Source of the DNA: DASRHD01 sp035485575
GTDB lineage: Bacteria > Verrucomicrobiota > Verrucomicrobiia > Opitutales > Opitutaceae
NCBI GenBank assembly: GCA_035485575.1
Contig: DATHNW010000008.1
Coordinates: 1-64,000 of the forward strand
Reading direction: 5' to 3'
Length of the DNA: 64,000 nucleotides
Shown here piece by piece: positions 24,928 to 33,121 of the stretch. The notes under the pieces were generated by a model, which worked only from the letters and a program-made list of their open reading frames with translations, made no database searches and was not told where the DNA came from. Within the stretch, counting starts at the first letter, position 1. Every line of letters starts with the position of its first letter. Position numbers and translations under genes: made by a program.

Positions 24928-26751
24928 TTATCGATCCGCTTTCCGCAGGCGAAAGGCCCGCCGGGCTGATACGACGAGCGTGAGTGCGCCATAAAACCAC
25001 AGGCTGGGCGCGCCGCCGCCGCCCCCTCCGCCGGCTTGGGTCGTTCCCGCATTGATGGATCCGAGAGGGATGGCTCCGGTGAGGGCGTTGGCAAGGTTGG
25101 CGATGTTGGGCGAGCCGAGGCCGGTGCAAAGGTCGTAGCCAAAGCCGGCGCTATAGGCGCCGTTGTTGCCGGACATGACATCATTGAAAGAGGAGGTTCC
25201 ATGGAGCGGATAGATCGCCGGACCCAGCACGCCGATGGGGCCCATGCCGGCATTGGCCCTCGCCTGGTTGAGCAGGGCGGCAATGCCGGCCCAGACCTGG
25301 CAGGAAAGGCTGGTGCCGCCGATCGATTCGAAAGTGCCGTTTCGAATCACCAGCGCGCCGGTGGTGGAACCCTGCCAGATGGTGGATACATCGGGAACGC
25401 AGCGCATGCTGTTGTTGGAAAGAACAGATCCTCCGTCGGTCTGCCAGGAGGGACGGGAGAAAACGGTGGAAACGCCGCCGCCCGACGCAAACACATGTCC
25501 GGAGCTGGTGGCGTTGAACACCGACTCGCTCACATAAAATGAATTGGAGGCAAGGGTGAGCAGGGTGCCGCCCACACCGGCAACATTCGGGTCACTGGCG
25601 GGATATTCGGGCACGAGGGGGTTGCCCGGCGCATAGTCGCCGGGAGAGTTTGGATTGGGATTGGATCCGCCATCACCCGAACTGCAGAGGGTGGTGATGT
25701 TAGCGGCGGCGATCTGGGCGAAATTCTGGCTGAAAATGATCAAGCTGCTGGCGGCCCGCGGATCTTCCGCACCCGCGAAGCTCATGCCCAAAACAGTGAT
25801 GTTGTTCGCCGCCGCATCGGCGTTGATCCTGTTCAGGGCGGCCTGGAGTGAAACGTCGCTCAGATCACTCGTGGCGTAGAGACGGATTTTGGCGCCGGGA
25901 GCCATGCCGCTGGCCCACTCAACATCCAGCGCGGCTTCATCGGCATCCGCACTCGATGTCGGCCCGCCATTCACGAGGATGGTTGTCACATTCCCCGGCA
26001 CCTGGGTGCTGCCAACCGTCGAATAAAACAACTGCAGATCGGAGCTGGCCACCGTCGCATCAACAATAATGGCGATCGTCTGTCCCGCGCCGGTGAGAGC
26101 GGCCGGCGCATTGTAGGCGGTCAGGATGTCGCTTGGCGCCAGATATTGTTTTCCCGCTTGAGTGACGATATTGGGGTGGGTGGCAGAGGATGACAATTTA
26201 TGGTGCATCCGGATGTGTGGCTGAAGTCCCATGACGCCAAGGACGACTCCGGAAAATTCCACCGGCAACGACGGAGCCGTCACGGCGGACGTGAATTCTC
26301 CGTCTGCCGTGGCTATTTTGACAAAGACGGCATCCATGCAGTCCTGAATCCGGGCGATCGTGCCTTGGGCAAACACATTGGTGTGATTCGGATCCTGCTG
26401 GGTGATGGCGAAACCCTCGCTTACCAGCCAGTCTTGGACGGCAGTGTAGTCGGAGGCGGTTGGGAGGTAGTTTGCCTCCAAATCGTCATGCGAAATCTTT
26501 TCGCCATGGCTGAGGCGGGTTTGGAGCTCCGAAAAATTCCGCATTTTTAGCGTTACACAAAAATTCAGGGGAGCGGCAAGTTCACGTGCGGTGAGTGTCC
26601 AGCGCGCGACATGGGTGCCGTGGCATTCATACGGCATCTTGATGGAGTCGGGAAAAAAATGGCGGTCACCCGAGTAGACGTGGTCGGCCTCTGCAGCAGC
26701 AGGGACGAAGGTAACCACTAGGGCGAGGATGGAACCGCGGAGAAAACCCAT
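24928..26751 (-). CDS. Secreted S53 (sedolisin/kumamolisin-type) peptidase with GlyGly-CTERM-like tail
   Basis: The preproprotein is 607 aa. Residues 1-20 are a signal peptide, ~40-185 a pro-kumamolisin activation domain and ~200-560 the S53 domain. The catalytic set is visible: E272 and D276 (DEAALDVEW), oxyanion D360 (CSSGDGGS) and S481 (GGTSLSCQVWAG). A C-terminal calcium-site segment is present (NDVMSGNNGAYSAGFGYD). The end has seven consecutive Gly (574-580), a hydrophobic segment (~582-595) and a basic tail (ARRAFRLRKADR), matching the GlyGly-CTERM sorting signal layout. Its rhombosortase-like neighbour is 27 bp downstream. Confidence 0.93.
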   Translation of the reverse strand: MGFLRGSILALVVTFVPAAAEADHVYSGDRHFFPDSIKMPYECHGTHVARWTLTARELAAPLNFCVTLKMRNFSELQTRLSHGEKISHDDLEANYLPTASDYTAVQDWLVSEGFAITQQDPNHTNVFAQGTIARIQDCMDAVFVKIATADGEFTSAVTAPSLPVEFSGVVLGVMGLQPHIRMHHKLSSSATHPNIVTQAGKQYLAPSDILTAYNAPAALTGAGQTIAIIVDATVASSDLQLFYSTVGSTQVPGNVTTILVNGGPTSSADADEAALDVEWASGMAPGAKIRLYATSDLSDVSLQAALNRINADAAANNITVLGMSFAGAEDPRAASSLIIFSQNFAQIAAANITTLCSSGDGGSNPNPNSPGDYAPGNPLVPEYPASDPNVAGVGGTLLTLASNSFYVSESVFNATSSGHVFASGGGVSTVFSRPSWQTDGGSVLSNNSMRCVPDVSTIWQGSTTGALVIRNGTFESIGGTSLSCQVWAGIAALLNQARANAGMGPIGVLGPAIYPLHGTSSFNDVMSGNNGAYSAGFGYDLCTGLGSPNIANLANALTGAIPLGSINAGTTQAGGGGGGGAPSLWFYGALTLVVSARRAFRLRKADR

Positions 26752-26967
26752 GGCCGTTTGGGGATTATTGAGGACCGGTTTATGAGGGGAAGCCTGCGAC
26801 CTGCATATCAGACCAGGAGCTTAAGTTTGAACCATTTGATGCAGAGACAGACAGCAAACATCACTCTGCCGTGCCAATAATCTTATGGTTTTCGCGAAGC
26901 TCGACGATGGCAGCCCGGATGGGCTTTAAGCCTTCAAGCCAATTTCAAGTAAATGGTTTCCAATTAC
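26752..26967. other. Intergenic gap between guaB and the S53 peptidase gene
   Basis: I see no ORF with family resemblance. A weak hairpin (agccc/gggct at 26912-26925) lies past the guaB stop without a convincing T run in the guaB direction. The S53 promoter should be here, but no clear -35/-10 pair stands out. Confidence 0.3.
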
Positions 26968-28545
26968 TTATTCTTTTCGTGTGGAGACTTCGATTACATC
27001 ATGGGGCGCAGCTTCCTTCTGGCCGGCGGCGCTGACCCGAACGTAGCGGGCCCGGGCCTGGAGTTCTCCCAGATTTTTTGCCCCGAGGTAGCCCATGCCG
27101 CTTTGCACGCCGCCGATTAGTTCGGCGAGAACGGTGTCAATGGAGCCGGAGACTTCCTTGAGCGCTTCGATGCCCTCGGCGGTGAGTTTGCGCGAGGAGT
27201 CGGCCTTGTCCTGGCCGTAGCGGGCAGCACTGCCGGCCTTCATGGCGGCGAGCGAGCCCATGCCGCGGTATTGTTTGTAGAGCTTGCCGTTGATTTCGAG
27301 AATCTCGCCCGGAGCCTCACGACAGCCGGCGAAAAGGCCGCCGCAGATGACGGCGTCGGCGAGGGTGAGGGCCTTGACGATGTCGCCGCTCTTGGTGATG
27401 CCGCCGTCGGCGAGAAGGCGGACCCCGCGTGCGGCGGCGGCCTTGCTGGCGACGTAGAGGGCGGTGAGCTGCGGGATGCCCACGCCGGCGATCATGCGCG
27501 TGGTGCAGATGGAGCCGGGGCCCTGGCCGACTTTGATGGCGTTGGCGCCACAGTCGGCGAGAAACTCGACGCCGGCGGCACTGGTGACATTGCCGGCGAT
27601 GATGGTGAGATGGGGAAAGGCGCCGCGCACGAGGCGCACCATGTCGCCGACGCCGGCGGTATGGCCGTGCGCGGTGGAGACCGCGATGGCATCGATGTTT
27701 TCCTCCACAAGATGGCCGACGTGGGAAAGGATCTTGTCGCGGTCGAGTTCGCCGGAGGCCTTGCGCGCGGGCGAGATCGCGGCGCCGACGACGAGGCGGA
27801 ATTGCGCATCGCGGGCGGGCTTGCGGCGGGACTTGGCCTCACTGGTGAGGCGCTCGACATCGGAGCTGGTGACGAGGCCGCGCAGGCGGTCGTCGTCATC
27901 GACGACGAGGATTTTGTGCAGTCCGACGTGGTCGGTGAAAAAGGCGTCCGCCACCTTGATAGGATCGCCGGACATTTTTTTCGCGGACACGGTCATGAGC
28001 TGCGCGCGGGGCGTCATGACGTCGGCGACTTTTTTCGCCCGGTAGCGTTCCTTGACGAGATTGCCCGACAGCAGGCCGGCGAGCTTGCCGCCCTTGGTCA
28101 CGACGGGGAAGGTGCGGAACTCGAATTTGCGCTGTTCGATCATCGCGAGCACATCGCTGATGAACAGCTCGGGCTCGACCGTGATGGGGTCCTGGATGAG
28201 ACCATGGATATGATGCTTCACCCGGGCGACCTCCTGCACCTGGTCGGCCGGGGACATGTTGTAATGGATGAGGCCGAGGCCGCCGTTCAACGCCATGGCG
28301 ATGGCCATGCGTGACTCGGTGACGGTGTCCATGTCGGACGAAAGGATGGGAATCTGCAGGCGCAGGCTCTCGCTGAGCTGGGTGGAGAGGTCGGCGTCGC
28401 GCGGCAGGATCTCCGAATGGAGCGTGGCGAGGGAGACATCGTCGAAGGTGAGCGCGGTCGGGCGCGCGGCGGTAAAAAAGGCGTCGGCGGGCAGATAAAA
28501 ACCAGTGTCGACGCTCGAAGCGGAAGTCGTGGCAACCTTAGTCAT
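26968..28545 (-). CDS. guaB: Inosine-5'-monophosphate dehydrogenase
   Basis: GuaB oxidises IMP to XMP, the committed GMP step. The protein is 525 aa. The TIM barrel carries the catalytic Cys loop GPGSICTTRMIAGVG, the active-site GMGSLAAM loop and the Arg-Tyr dyad in AARYGQ. A pair of CBS domains is inserted near residues 115-230 (VADVMTPRAQLMTV). The flap reads GIEALKEVSGS, closer in shape to eukaryotic IMPDH than to the usual bacterial GIEGRVPYKG. The start is MTKVATTSASS at 28545. A 216-bp gap separates it from the S53 gene. Confidence 0.95.
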   Translation of the reverse strand: MTKVATTSASSVDTGFYLPADAFFTAARPTALTFDDVSLATLHSEILPRDADLSTQLSESLRLQIPILSSDMDTVTESRMAIAMALNGGLGLIHYNMSPADQVQEVARVKHHIHGLIQDPITVEPELFISDVLAMIEQRKFEFRTFPVVTKGGKLAGLLSGNLVKERYRAKKVADVMTPRAQLMTVSAKKMSGDPIKVADAFFTDHVGLHKILVVDDDDRLRGLVTSSDVERLTSEAKSRRKPARDAQFRLVVGAAISPARKASGELDRDKILSHVGHLVEENIDAIAVSTAHGHTAGVGDMVRLVRGAFPHLTIIAGNVTSAAGVEFLADCGANAIKVGQGPGSICTTRMIAGVGIPQLTALYVASKAAAARGVRLLADGGITKSGDIVKALTLADAVICGGLFAGCREAPGEILEINGKLYKQYRGMGSLAAMKAGSAARYGQDKADSSRKLTAEGIEALKEVSGSIDTVLAELIGGVQSGMGYLGAKNLGELQARARYVRVSAAGQKEAAPHDVIEVSTRKE

Positions 28546-28653
28546 GAGTTGCCATGAACGTAATAAGGCTCGGTCTGAAAAGAGCAAATAATTTCTCGGG
28601 TCACGGGAAAGTTGCATTGGGGGCCGGCCGGATTTTGTCTGGCGGACGCGCCC

Positions 28654-29682
28654 ATGACCTTTCTTTTCAGCTATCGCCGGTATCATCTGCCTCTACGCAC
28701 GGCAGTCCGCACGGTGCACGGCGTGCTGGACGAGCGCGAAGGTGTGCTGGTGCGGCTGGAGGATGAAGGCGGCGTGGCGGGTTATGGCGAGGCGGCGGTG
28801 CTGCCGTGGTTTGGCACGGAAACGGCGGACGAGGCCGCATCGGCGTGCGCAGCGCTGGGCGGGCGGGTCACAGATGTGGAAATGGCCGCGTTGCCGGCCA
28901 GACTGGGATGTCTGCGGTTCGCATTGCAATCAGCGGCGGAGCGAACCGGCGCGCCTGCGGCGCAAAAATATCTGCCCGTCGCGGCGCTGTTGCCGGCCGG
29001 GCGGGCGGTGCTGGAACGGATTACGCCGCTGGCCGTGGCCGGTTTCCGCACGTTCAAATGGAAGGTTGGCGTGGGCGACCTGGAGGATGAGATCGCGCTG
29101 CTTGACGACGTGTGTGCGGCTTTGCCGGACGGCGCGAAACTGCGGCTTGACGCCAACGGGGCGTGGTCGCGCCGGCAGGCGGAACGCTGGCTGGAGTGTT
29201 GTGCGGAGCGCCCGGTGGAGTTTGTGGAACAGCCGGTGGCGGCGGACGCGCGCGGGGCGGAGGATTTGCTGTGTGGACTGGCGGACGATTATCCGACGCC
29301 GCTCGCGCTTGACGAATCCCTGGCGGGCGAGGGGGACGTGGCTCGCTGGCTTGGCAATGGGTGGGCGGGTGTATTTGTGGTGAAGCCGTCGCTGCTCGGT
29401 GATGCCGTGGGCGTGCTGGAACGGCTCACCGCGGCGAAGGCCAAAGTGGTTTTTTCGTCGGCGCTGGAAACTGCGGTGGGCGCGCGGGCGGCGCTGCGAC
29501 TGGCGTTCCGCTGGCCGGGCGAAAAGGCCTCGACCGGCACGTTGCCGGCGCGTGCGCTGGGTTTCGGCGTCTGGCCGTTATTCAAGGACATGCGTTTCGA
29601 TGGGCCGGCGGGGGCGCCGTTTTTGCGCGCGGAAGATGTGGAAAACATCAATGTGGAGGCGGCATGGAGCGAGCTGAGCTAG
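28654..29682 (+). CDS. menC: o-Succinylbenzoate synthase
   Basis: MenC dehydrates SHCHC to o-succinylbenzoate in menaquinone synthesis. This 342-aa enolase-superfamily protein has the catalytic KxK in FKWKVGVGD, metal ligands in RLDANGAW, VEFVEQPV and LALDESL, and the second Lys in FVVKPSLLGD. The start MTFLFSYRRYHLPL follows family N-termini. It overlaps menE by 19 bp, so the two are co-translated. The other men genes (menF, D, H, B, A) are not in the window. Confidence 0.92.
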   Translation: MTFLFSYRRYHLPLRTAVRTVHGVLDEREGVLVRLEDEGGVAGYGEAAVLPWFGTETADEAASACAALGGRVTDVEMAALPARLGCLRFALQSAAERTGAPAAQKYLPVAALLPAGRAVLERITPLAVAGFRTFKWKVGVGDLEDEIALLDDVCAALPDGAKLRLDANGAWSRRQAERWLECCAERPVEFVEQPVAADARGAEDLLCGLADDYPTPLALDESLAGEGDVARWLGNGWAGVFVVKPSLLGDAVGVLERLTAAKAKVVFSSALETAVGARAALRLAFRWPGEKASTGTLPARALGFGVWPLFKDMRFDGPAGAPFLRAEDVENINVEAAWSELS

Positions 29683-30905
29683 CCCGGTTGCTGGGCGCGC
29701 CGGCCATGGTGGCCGAGCCGCGCGACGCCTTTATTTGCGAAAGTGAACCGGCGCGACTCATGGCGGCGTTCGTCCCGGCGGTGGCCGGGGGTGGAAACGT
29801 GTTTCTTTGCGACCCGGCCTGGAGTGAAGGCGAACGTGAGCAATTTGCGGCGCTGACCTCGGTCGGATCGCCCAAGCCACACTCAGCGGATGGACAGGGC
29901 TGGCTGATGATCGCCTCGGGCGGCACGGGTGGGCGCTTGAAGTTTGCCCGGCATGACCAGGATACGGTTTTTGCGGCAGTGCGCGGGTTTGGCATGCATT
30001 TCGAAGTCTCGCGCGTGAACGCGATCGGCGTACTGCCCCTGCATCACGTGAGCGGGTTGATGGCCTGGATGCGTTGTGCGCTGACCGGCGGGGAATTTTT
30101 GCCGTGGAGCTGGAAGGAACTGGAAGCGGGGCAGTTCCCGGAATTTGCGGACGGCGACTGGTTTCTTTCCCTGGTGCCGACACAACTGCAGCGGCTGCTG
30201 CCCCAGCCGAAGGCGGCCGACTGGCTGCGGCGGTTTCGCGCGGTGTTTGTCGGCGGCGGGCCGCCATGGCCGGAGTTGCTGGAACAGGCGGCCAAGGCGC
30301 GCGTCCCGCTGGCGCTAAGCTATGGCCTGACGGAAACCGCGGCGATGGTCGCGGCGCTGCGACCGCAGGAATTCATCGCGGGCGCGCGCAGCAGCGGCGC
30401 GGTGCTGCCGCATGCGCGCCTCGAAGTGACGGCGGAAGGCACGTTGCGGATTGCGGGCGAGTCGGTGTTTCGCGGATATTTTCCCGAATGGCGTGCTGAG
30501 CGCGAAGTGGCCACGGAGGACCTGGGATTTCTTGACGAACGCGGCCATGTGCACGTGACCGGGCGGCGCGACGACGTCATCATCACGGGAGGAAAGAAGG
30601 TGCGGCCGGCTGAGGTGGAGTCGGCGTTGCAGGCCACCGGCCAGTTTGCCGACGTGGTGGTGATCGGCGTGCCGGATCTGCAATGGGGCCACGCGGTTGT
30701 GGCCTGCTACCCGGCTGGCGGGAAAACGCCGGATTTTGAGCGGGTGACGCAGCTTTTGGCCGGACAGCTGGCGGTGCATGCCTGGCCGAAGCGATTCGAA
30801 GCGGTGTCCGGGTGGCCGCGCAATGCACAGGGAAAGCTGAATCGGGCGGCGCTGGCCGCGCGCCTCTCAGCCGGCGCTCACCCAGGCGGCGAGGGCAGGG
30901 GGTAA
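29664..30905 (+). CDS. menE: o-Succinylbenzoate-CoA ligase (short form)
   Basis: This 413-aa member of the ANL acyl-CoA synthetase family activates OSB to OSB-CoA. The P-loop is IASGGTGGRLKFARH, close to the cyanobacterial/plastid-type MenE loop rather than the usual TSGSTGxPKG. Other motifs are SYGLTETAA, GRRDDVIITGGKKVRPAEVE and the catalytic C-terminal Lys in NAQGKLNRAAL. The N-terminal ~60 residues are shorter than in most ANL enzymes. Its 3' end overlaps the convergent thioesterase gene by 39 bp. Confidence 0.9.
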   Translation: MERAELARLLGAPAMVAEPRDAFICESEPARLMAAFVPAVAGGGNVFLCDPAWSEGEREQFAALTSVGSPKPHSADGQGWLMIASGGTGGRLKFARHDQDTVFAAVRGFGMHFEVSRVNAIGVLPLHHVSGLMAWMRCALTGGEFLPWSWKELEAGQFPEFADGDWFLSLVPTQLQRLLPQPKAADWLRRFRAVFVGGGPPWPELLEQAAKARVPLALSYGLTETAAMVAALRPQEFIAGARSSGAVLPHARLEVTAEGTLRIAGESVFRGYFPEWRAEREVATEDLGFLDERGHVHVTGRRDDVIITGGKKVRPAEVESALQATGQFADVVVIGVPDLQWGHAVVACYPAGGKTPDFERVTQLLAGQLAVHAWPKRFEAVSGWPRNAQGKLNRAALAARLSAGAHPGGEGRG

Positions 30906-31274
30906 AGGCCGGCGTTCGCGGCTTTTTGAGTCGATGCAGACATGTTCGGTGCGGACGCGGGCGGCGACCTTTTCGGCCGTCCCGAGTTTCACGACCTCAT
31001 AACTGAGCGCGTAGCTGTGATCGGAAAGCGGCTGGGGCGCGACGGTGACGCGAACCTTGTCGCCGGCGCTGAGCGGCCGGAGGTAACTGGCCTCGCTCTT
31101 GGCGATGGGCACGACGACGCCGTGGCCGGCAAAAAACGTGTTCAGCTCGATGCCCGCCGCCCCCAGCGACTCCTCATAGGCCTCATGGCAGAGCGCGAGG
31201 TAGTTGGCGAAAAAGACCACGCCCGCGGCATCGGTGTCGGAGAAATGGATCGTGCGCTGATAGCTAAAACTCAT
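30867..31274 (-). CDS. Hotdog-fold acyl-CoA thioesterase, probable DHNA-CoA hydrolase
   Basis: The 135-aa protein is of the 4-hydroxybenzoyl-CoA thioesterase type. The active-site block FSDTDAAGVVFFANY (residues 11-25) contains the catalytic Asp15. Its position against menC-menE makes 1,4-dihydroxy-2-naphthoyl-CoA hydrolase (MenI step) the best guess; a YbgC-like role is the alternative. ATG 31274 was chosen; a TTG at 31283 would add three residues. It is divergent from polX. Confidence 0.85.
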   Translation of the reverse strand: MSFSYQRTIHFSDTDAAGVVFFANYLALCHEAYEESLGAAGIELNTFFAGHGVVVPIAKSEASYLRPLSAGDKVRVTVAPQPLSDHSYALSYEVVKLGTAEKVAARVRTEHVCIDSKSRERRPLPPALAAWVSAG

Positions 31275-31320
31275 TTTGGACAATCTGCATAACTTACTTC
31301 ACTATGTCGAAACCCTTTCC

Positions 31321-33081
31321 ATGACCAAAAACGAAATCGCCGATGTGCTGAATGAAATCGGGACGCTGCTCGAGCTGAAGGGCGAGAATCCGTTCAAGGT
31401 GCGCGCGTATCATGCCGGGGCACGGGCGCTCGAGGCCATTGAGGACGCGGAACTGGCGGGCCTCATCCGCGAGGACAAGCTGGAGGGCGTGAAGGGCATC
31501 GGCGAGGCGCTGGCCCAAAAGATCGGCGAACTGCAGGTGACCGGGCGGCTGAAATTTTACGACGAGCTGAAGGCGTCGATTGTCCCGGGGCTGGTGGAAA
31601 TGCTGCAGGTTCCCGGGCTGGGCGCGAAAAAAGTGCGCGCGTTGCACGAAAAGCTCGGTGTGAGCAGCATCGCGGAGCTGGCGGCGGCCTGCACGGCGGG
31701 CCGCGTGGCGGAACTCGACGGATTTGGAGAGAAGAGCCAGGAAAAGATCCTGGCCGGCATCAAGAACCGCGAGGCCTATGGCCGGCGGCATTTGTGGTGG
31801 GAAGCCTGGCAGACCGCCGAGCCGATTCTCACCGAGCTGCGGTCGTTGCCCCAGGTGATCCGGGCCGAAGCGGCGGGCAGCCTGCGGCGCGGACTGGAGA
31901 CCATCGGCGATCTTGATTTCCTCGTGGCGGCAAGCGACGCGGCGCCCGTGGTCGACTGGTTTACCCGGCAGCCGGGAGTGCAGGAAGTGACGGCGCAGGG
32001 TGAAACCAAGGCGAGCGTGCGATTTACGTGGGGATTGCAGGCCGATCTGAGGATCGTGCCGGAGGAGCAGTTTGTCTTTGCGCTGCACCATTTCACCGGT
32101 TCGAAGGAGCACAACGTCCAGATGCGGCAGCGGGCGCAGGCGCGCGGGCTGAGCTTGAGCGAGTGGGGCCTGGTGCCGGCCGAAGGCGGGGGCACGGCGA
32201 AGGAAAAAGCCAAAAGCGCGCTGAAGAAGCTGGAAAACGTCAAAAGCGAGGCGGATCTTTTTGCGGCGCTTGGGCTGCGCTTCATCCCGCCTGAACTGCG
32301 CGAGGGGCTGGGTGAAATCGAGGTGGCGGAACACCAGGAACTGCCGCGGCTGGTCGAGCTGGGCGACCTGCGCGGTGCGTTCCACAATCACACGACCGCC
32401 AGCGATGGGCGCAACACGCTGATCGAAATGGCCGCGGCCGCCGAAGCCCTGGGCTGGGAATATCTCGGCATCGCGGATCACTCGAAATCGAGCTTTCAGG
32501 CGAATGGCCTGAGCGAGGACCGGCTGTTGAAACAGGTGGAGGGCATCCGCGCACTGAACGCGGCCAAGCACTTCAAGACGCATGTTTTCTCCGGCACCGA
32601 ATGCGACATCCTCCCGGACGGACGGCTCGATTTCGACGAGTCGATCCGGCGGCAGCTCGATTACGTGGTGGTCTCGGTGCACAGCGCCTTTTCCCAAAGC
32701 GAGGCCGACATGACAGCCCGCATCATACGTGCGCTTGAGCAGCCGCATGTGACCATGCTCGGGCATCTGACCGGCCGGCTGCTCCTGCGACGCGAAGGGT
32801 ACGCCGTGGACGCGGGCAAGGTCATCGACGCGGCCATCGCCAACGGCGTCATCATCGAGCTCAACGCCAATCCGCAGCGGCTCGACATGGACTGGCGCCA
32901 CTGGCGGCGGGCGGCGGAGCGCGGGCTGCTTTGCGCCATCAACCCCGATGCGCACGATACCACTGGCCTCGCGTTTGTGCGCGCCGGTGTGAACGCCGCG
33001 CGCAAGGGCTGGCTGCCGCCAGGGCAGGTGCTGAACACCCGTCCGCTGGCCGAGGTCATTCGGTTTCTGCGGAAAAAATGA
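31321..33081 (+). CDS. polX: DNA polymerase/3'-5' exonuclease PolX
   Basis: The 586-aa protein has an N-terminal helix-hairpin-helix region (LQVPGLGAKKVRALHEKLG). Next comes a Pol beta-type nucleotidyltransferase core with the catalytic aspartates in AGSLRRGLETIGDLDFLVA and LQADLRIV. The C-terminal PHP phosphoesterase domain has FHNHTTASDG, GTECDILPDG, VVSVHSAFS and INPDAHDT. Family members fill short gaps in repair and carry exonuclease activity in the PHP domain. ATG 31321 is preferred over an upstream TTG. It has its own promoter region shared with the divergent thioesterase gene (31275-31320). Confidence 0.95.
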   Translation: MTKNEIADVLNEIGTLLELKGENPFKVRAYHAGARALEAIEDAELAGLIREDKLEGVKGIGEALAQKIGELQVTGRLKFYDELKASIVPGLVEMLQVPGLGAKKVRALHEKLGVSSIAELAAACTAGRVAELDGFGEKSQEKILAGIKNREAYGRRHLWWEAWQTAEPILTELRSLPQVIRAEAAGSLRRGLETIGDLDFLVAASDAAPVVDWFTRQPGVQEVTAQGETKASVRFTWGLQADLRIVPEEQFVFALHHFTGSKEHNVQMRQRAQARGLSLSEWGLVPAEGGGTAKEKAKSALKKLENVKSEADLFAALGLRFIPPELREGLGEIEVAEHQELPRLVELGDLRGAFHNHTTASDGRNTLIEMAAAAEALGWEYLGIADHSKSSFQANGLSEDRLLKQVEGIRALNAAKHFKTHVFSGTECDILPDGRLDFDESIRRQLDYVVVSVHSAFSQSEADMTARIIRALEQPHVTMLGHLTGRLLLRREGYAVDAGKVIDAAIANGVIIELNANPQRLDMDWRHWRRAAERGLLCAINPDAHDTTGLAFVRAGVNAARKGWLPPGQVLNTRPLAEVIRFLRKK

Positions 33082-33121
33082 AGATGGAATCGCGGCGCGA
33101 CCGGGCTTTCAATCCAGCGGC

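Noticed and set aside
26968..28545. Loss of the IMPDH catalytic Arg-Tyr dyad, suggested by the odd flap sequence
   Set aside because: The dyad lies earlier, in AARYGQ, and is present; the flap difference is a family variant.
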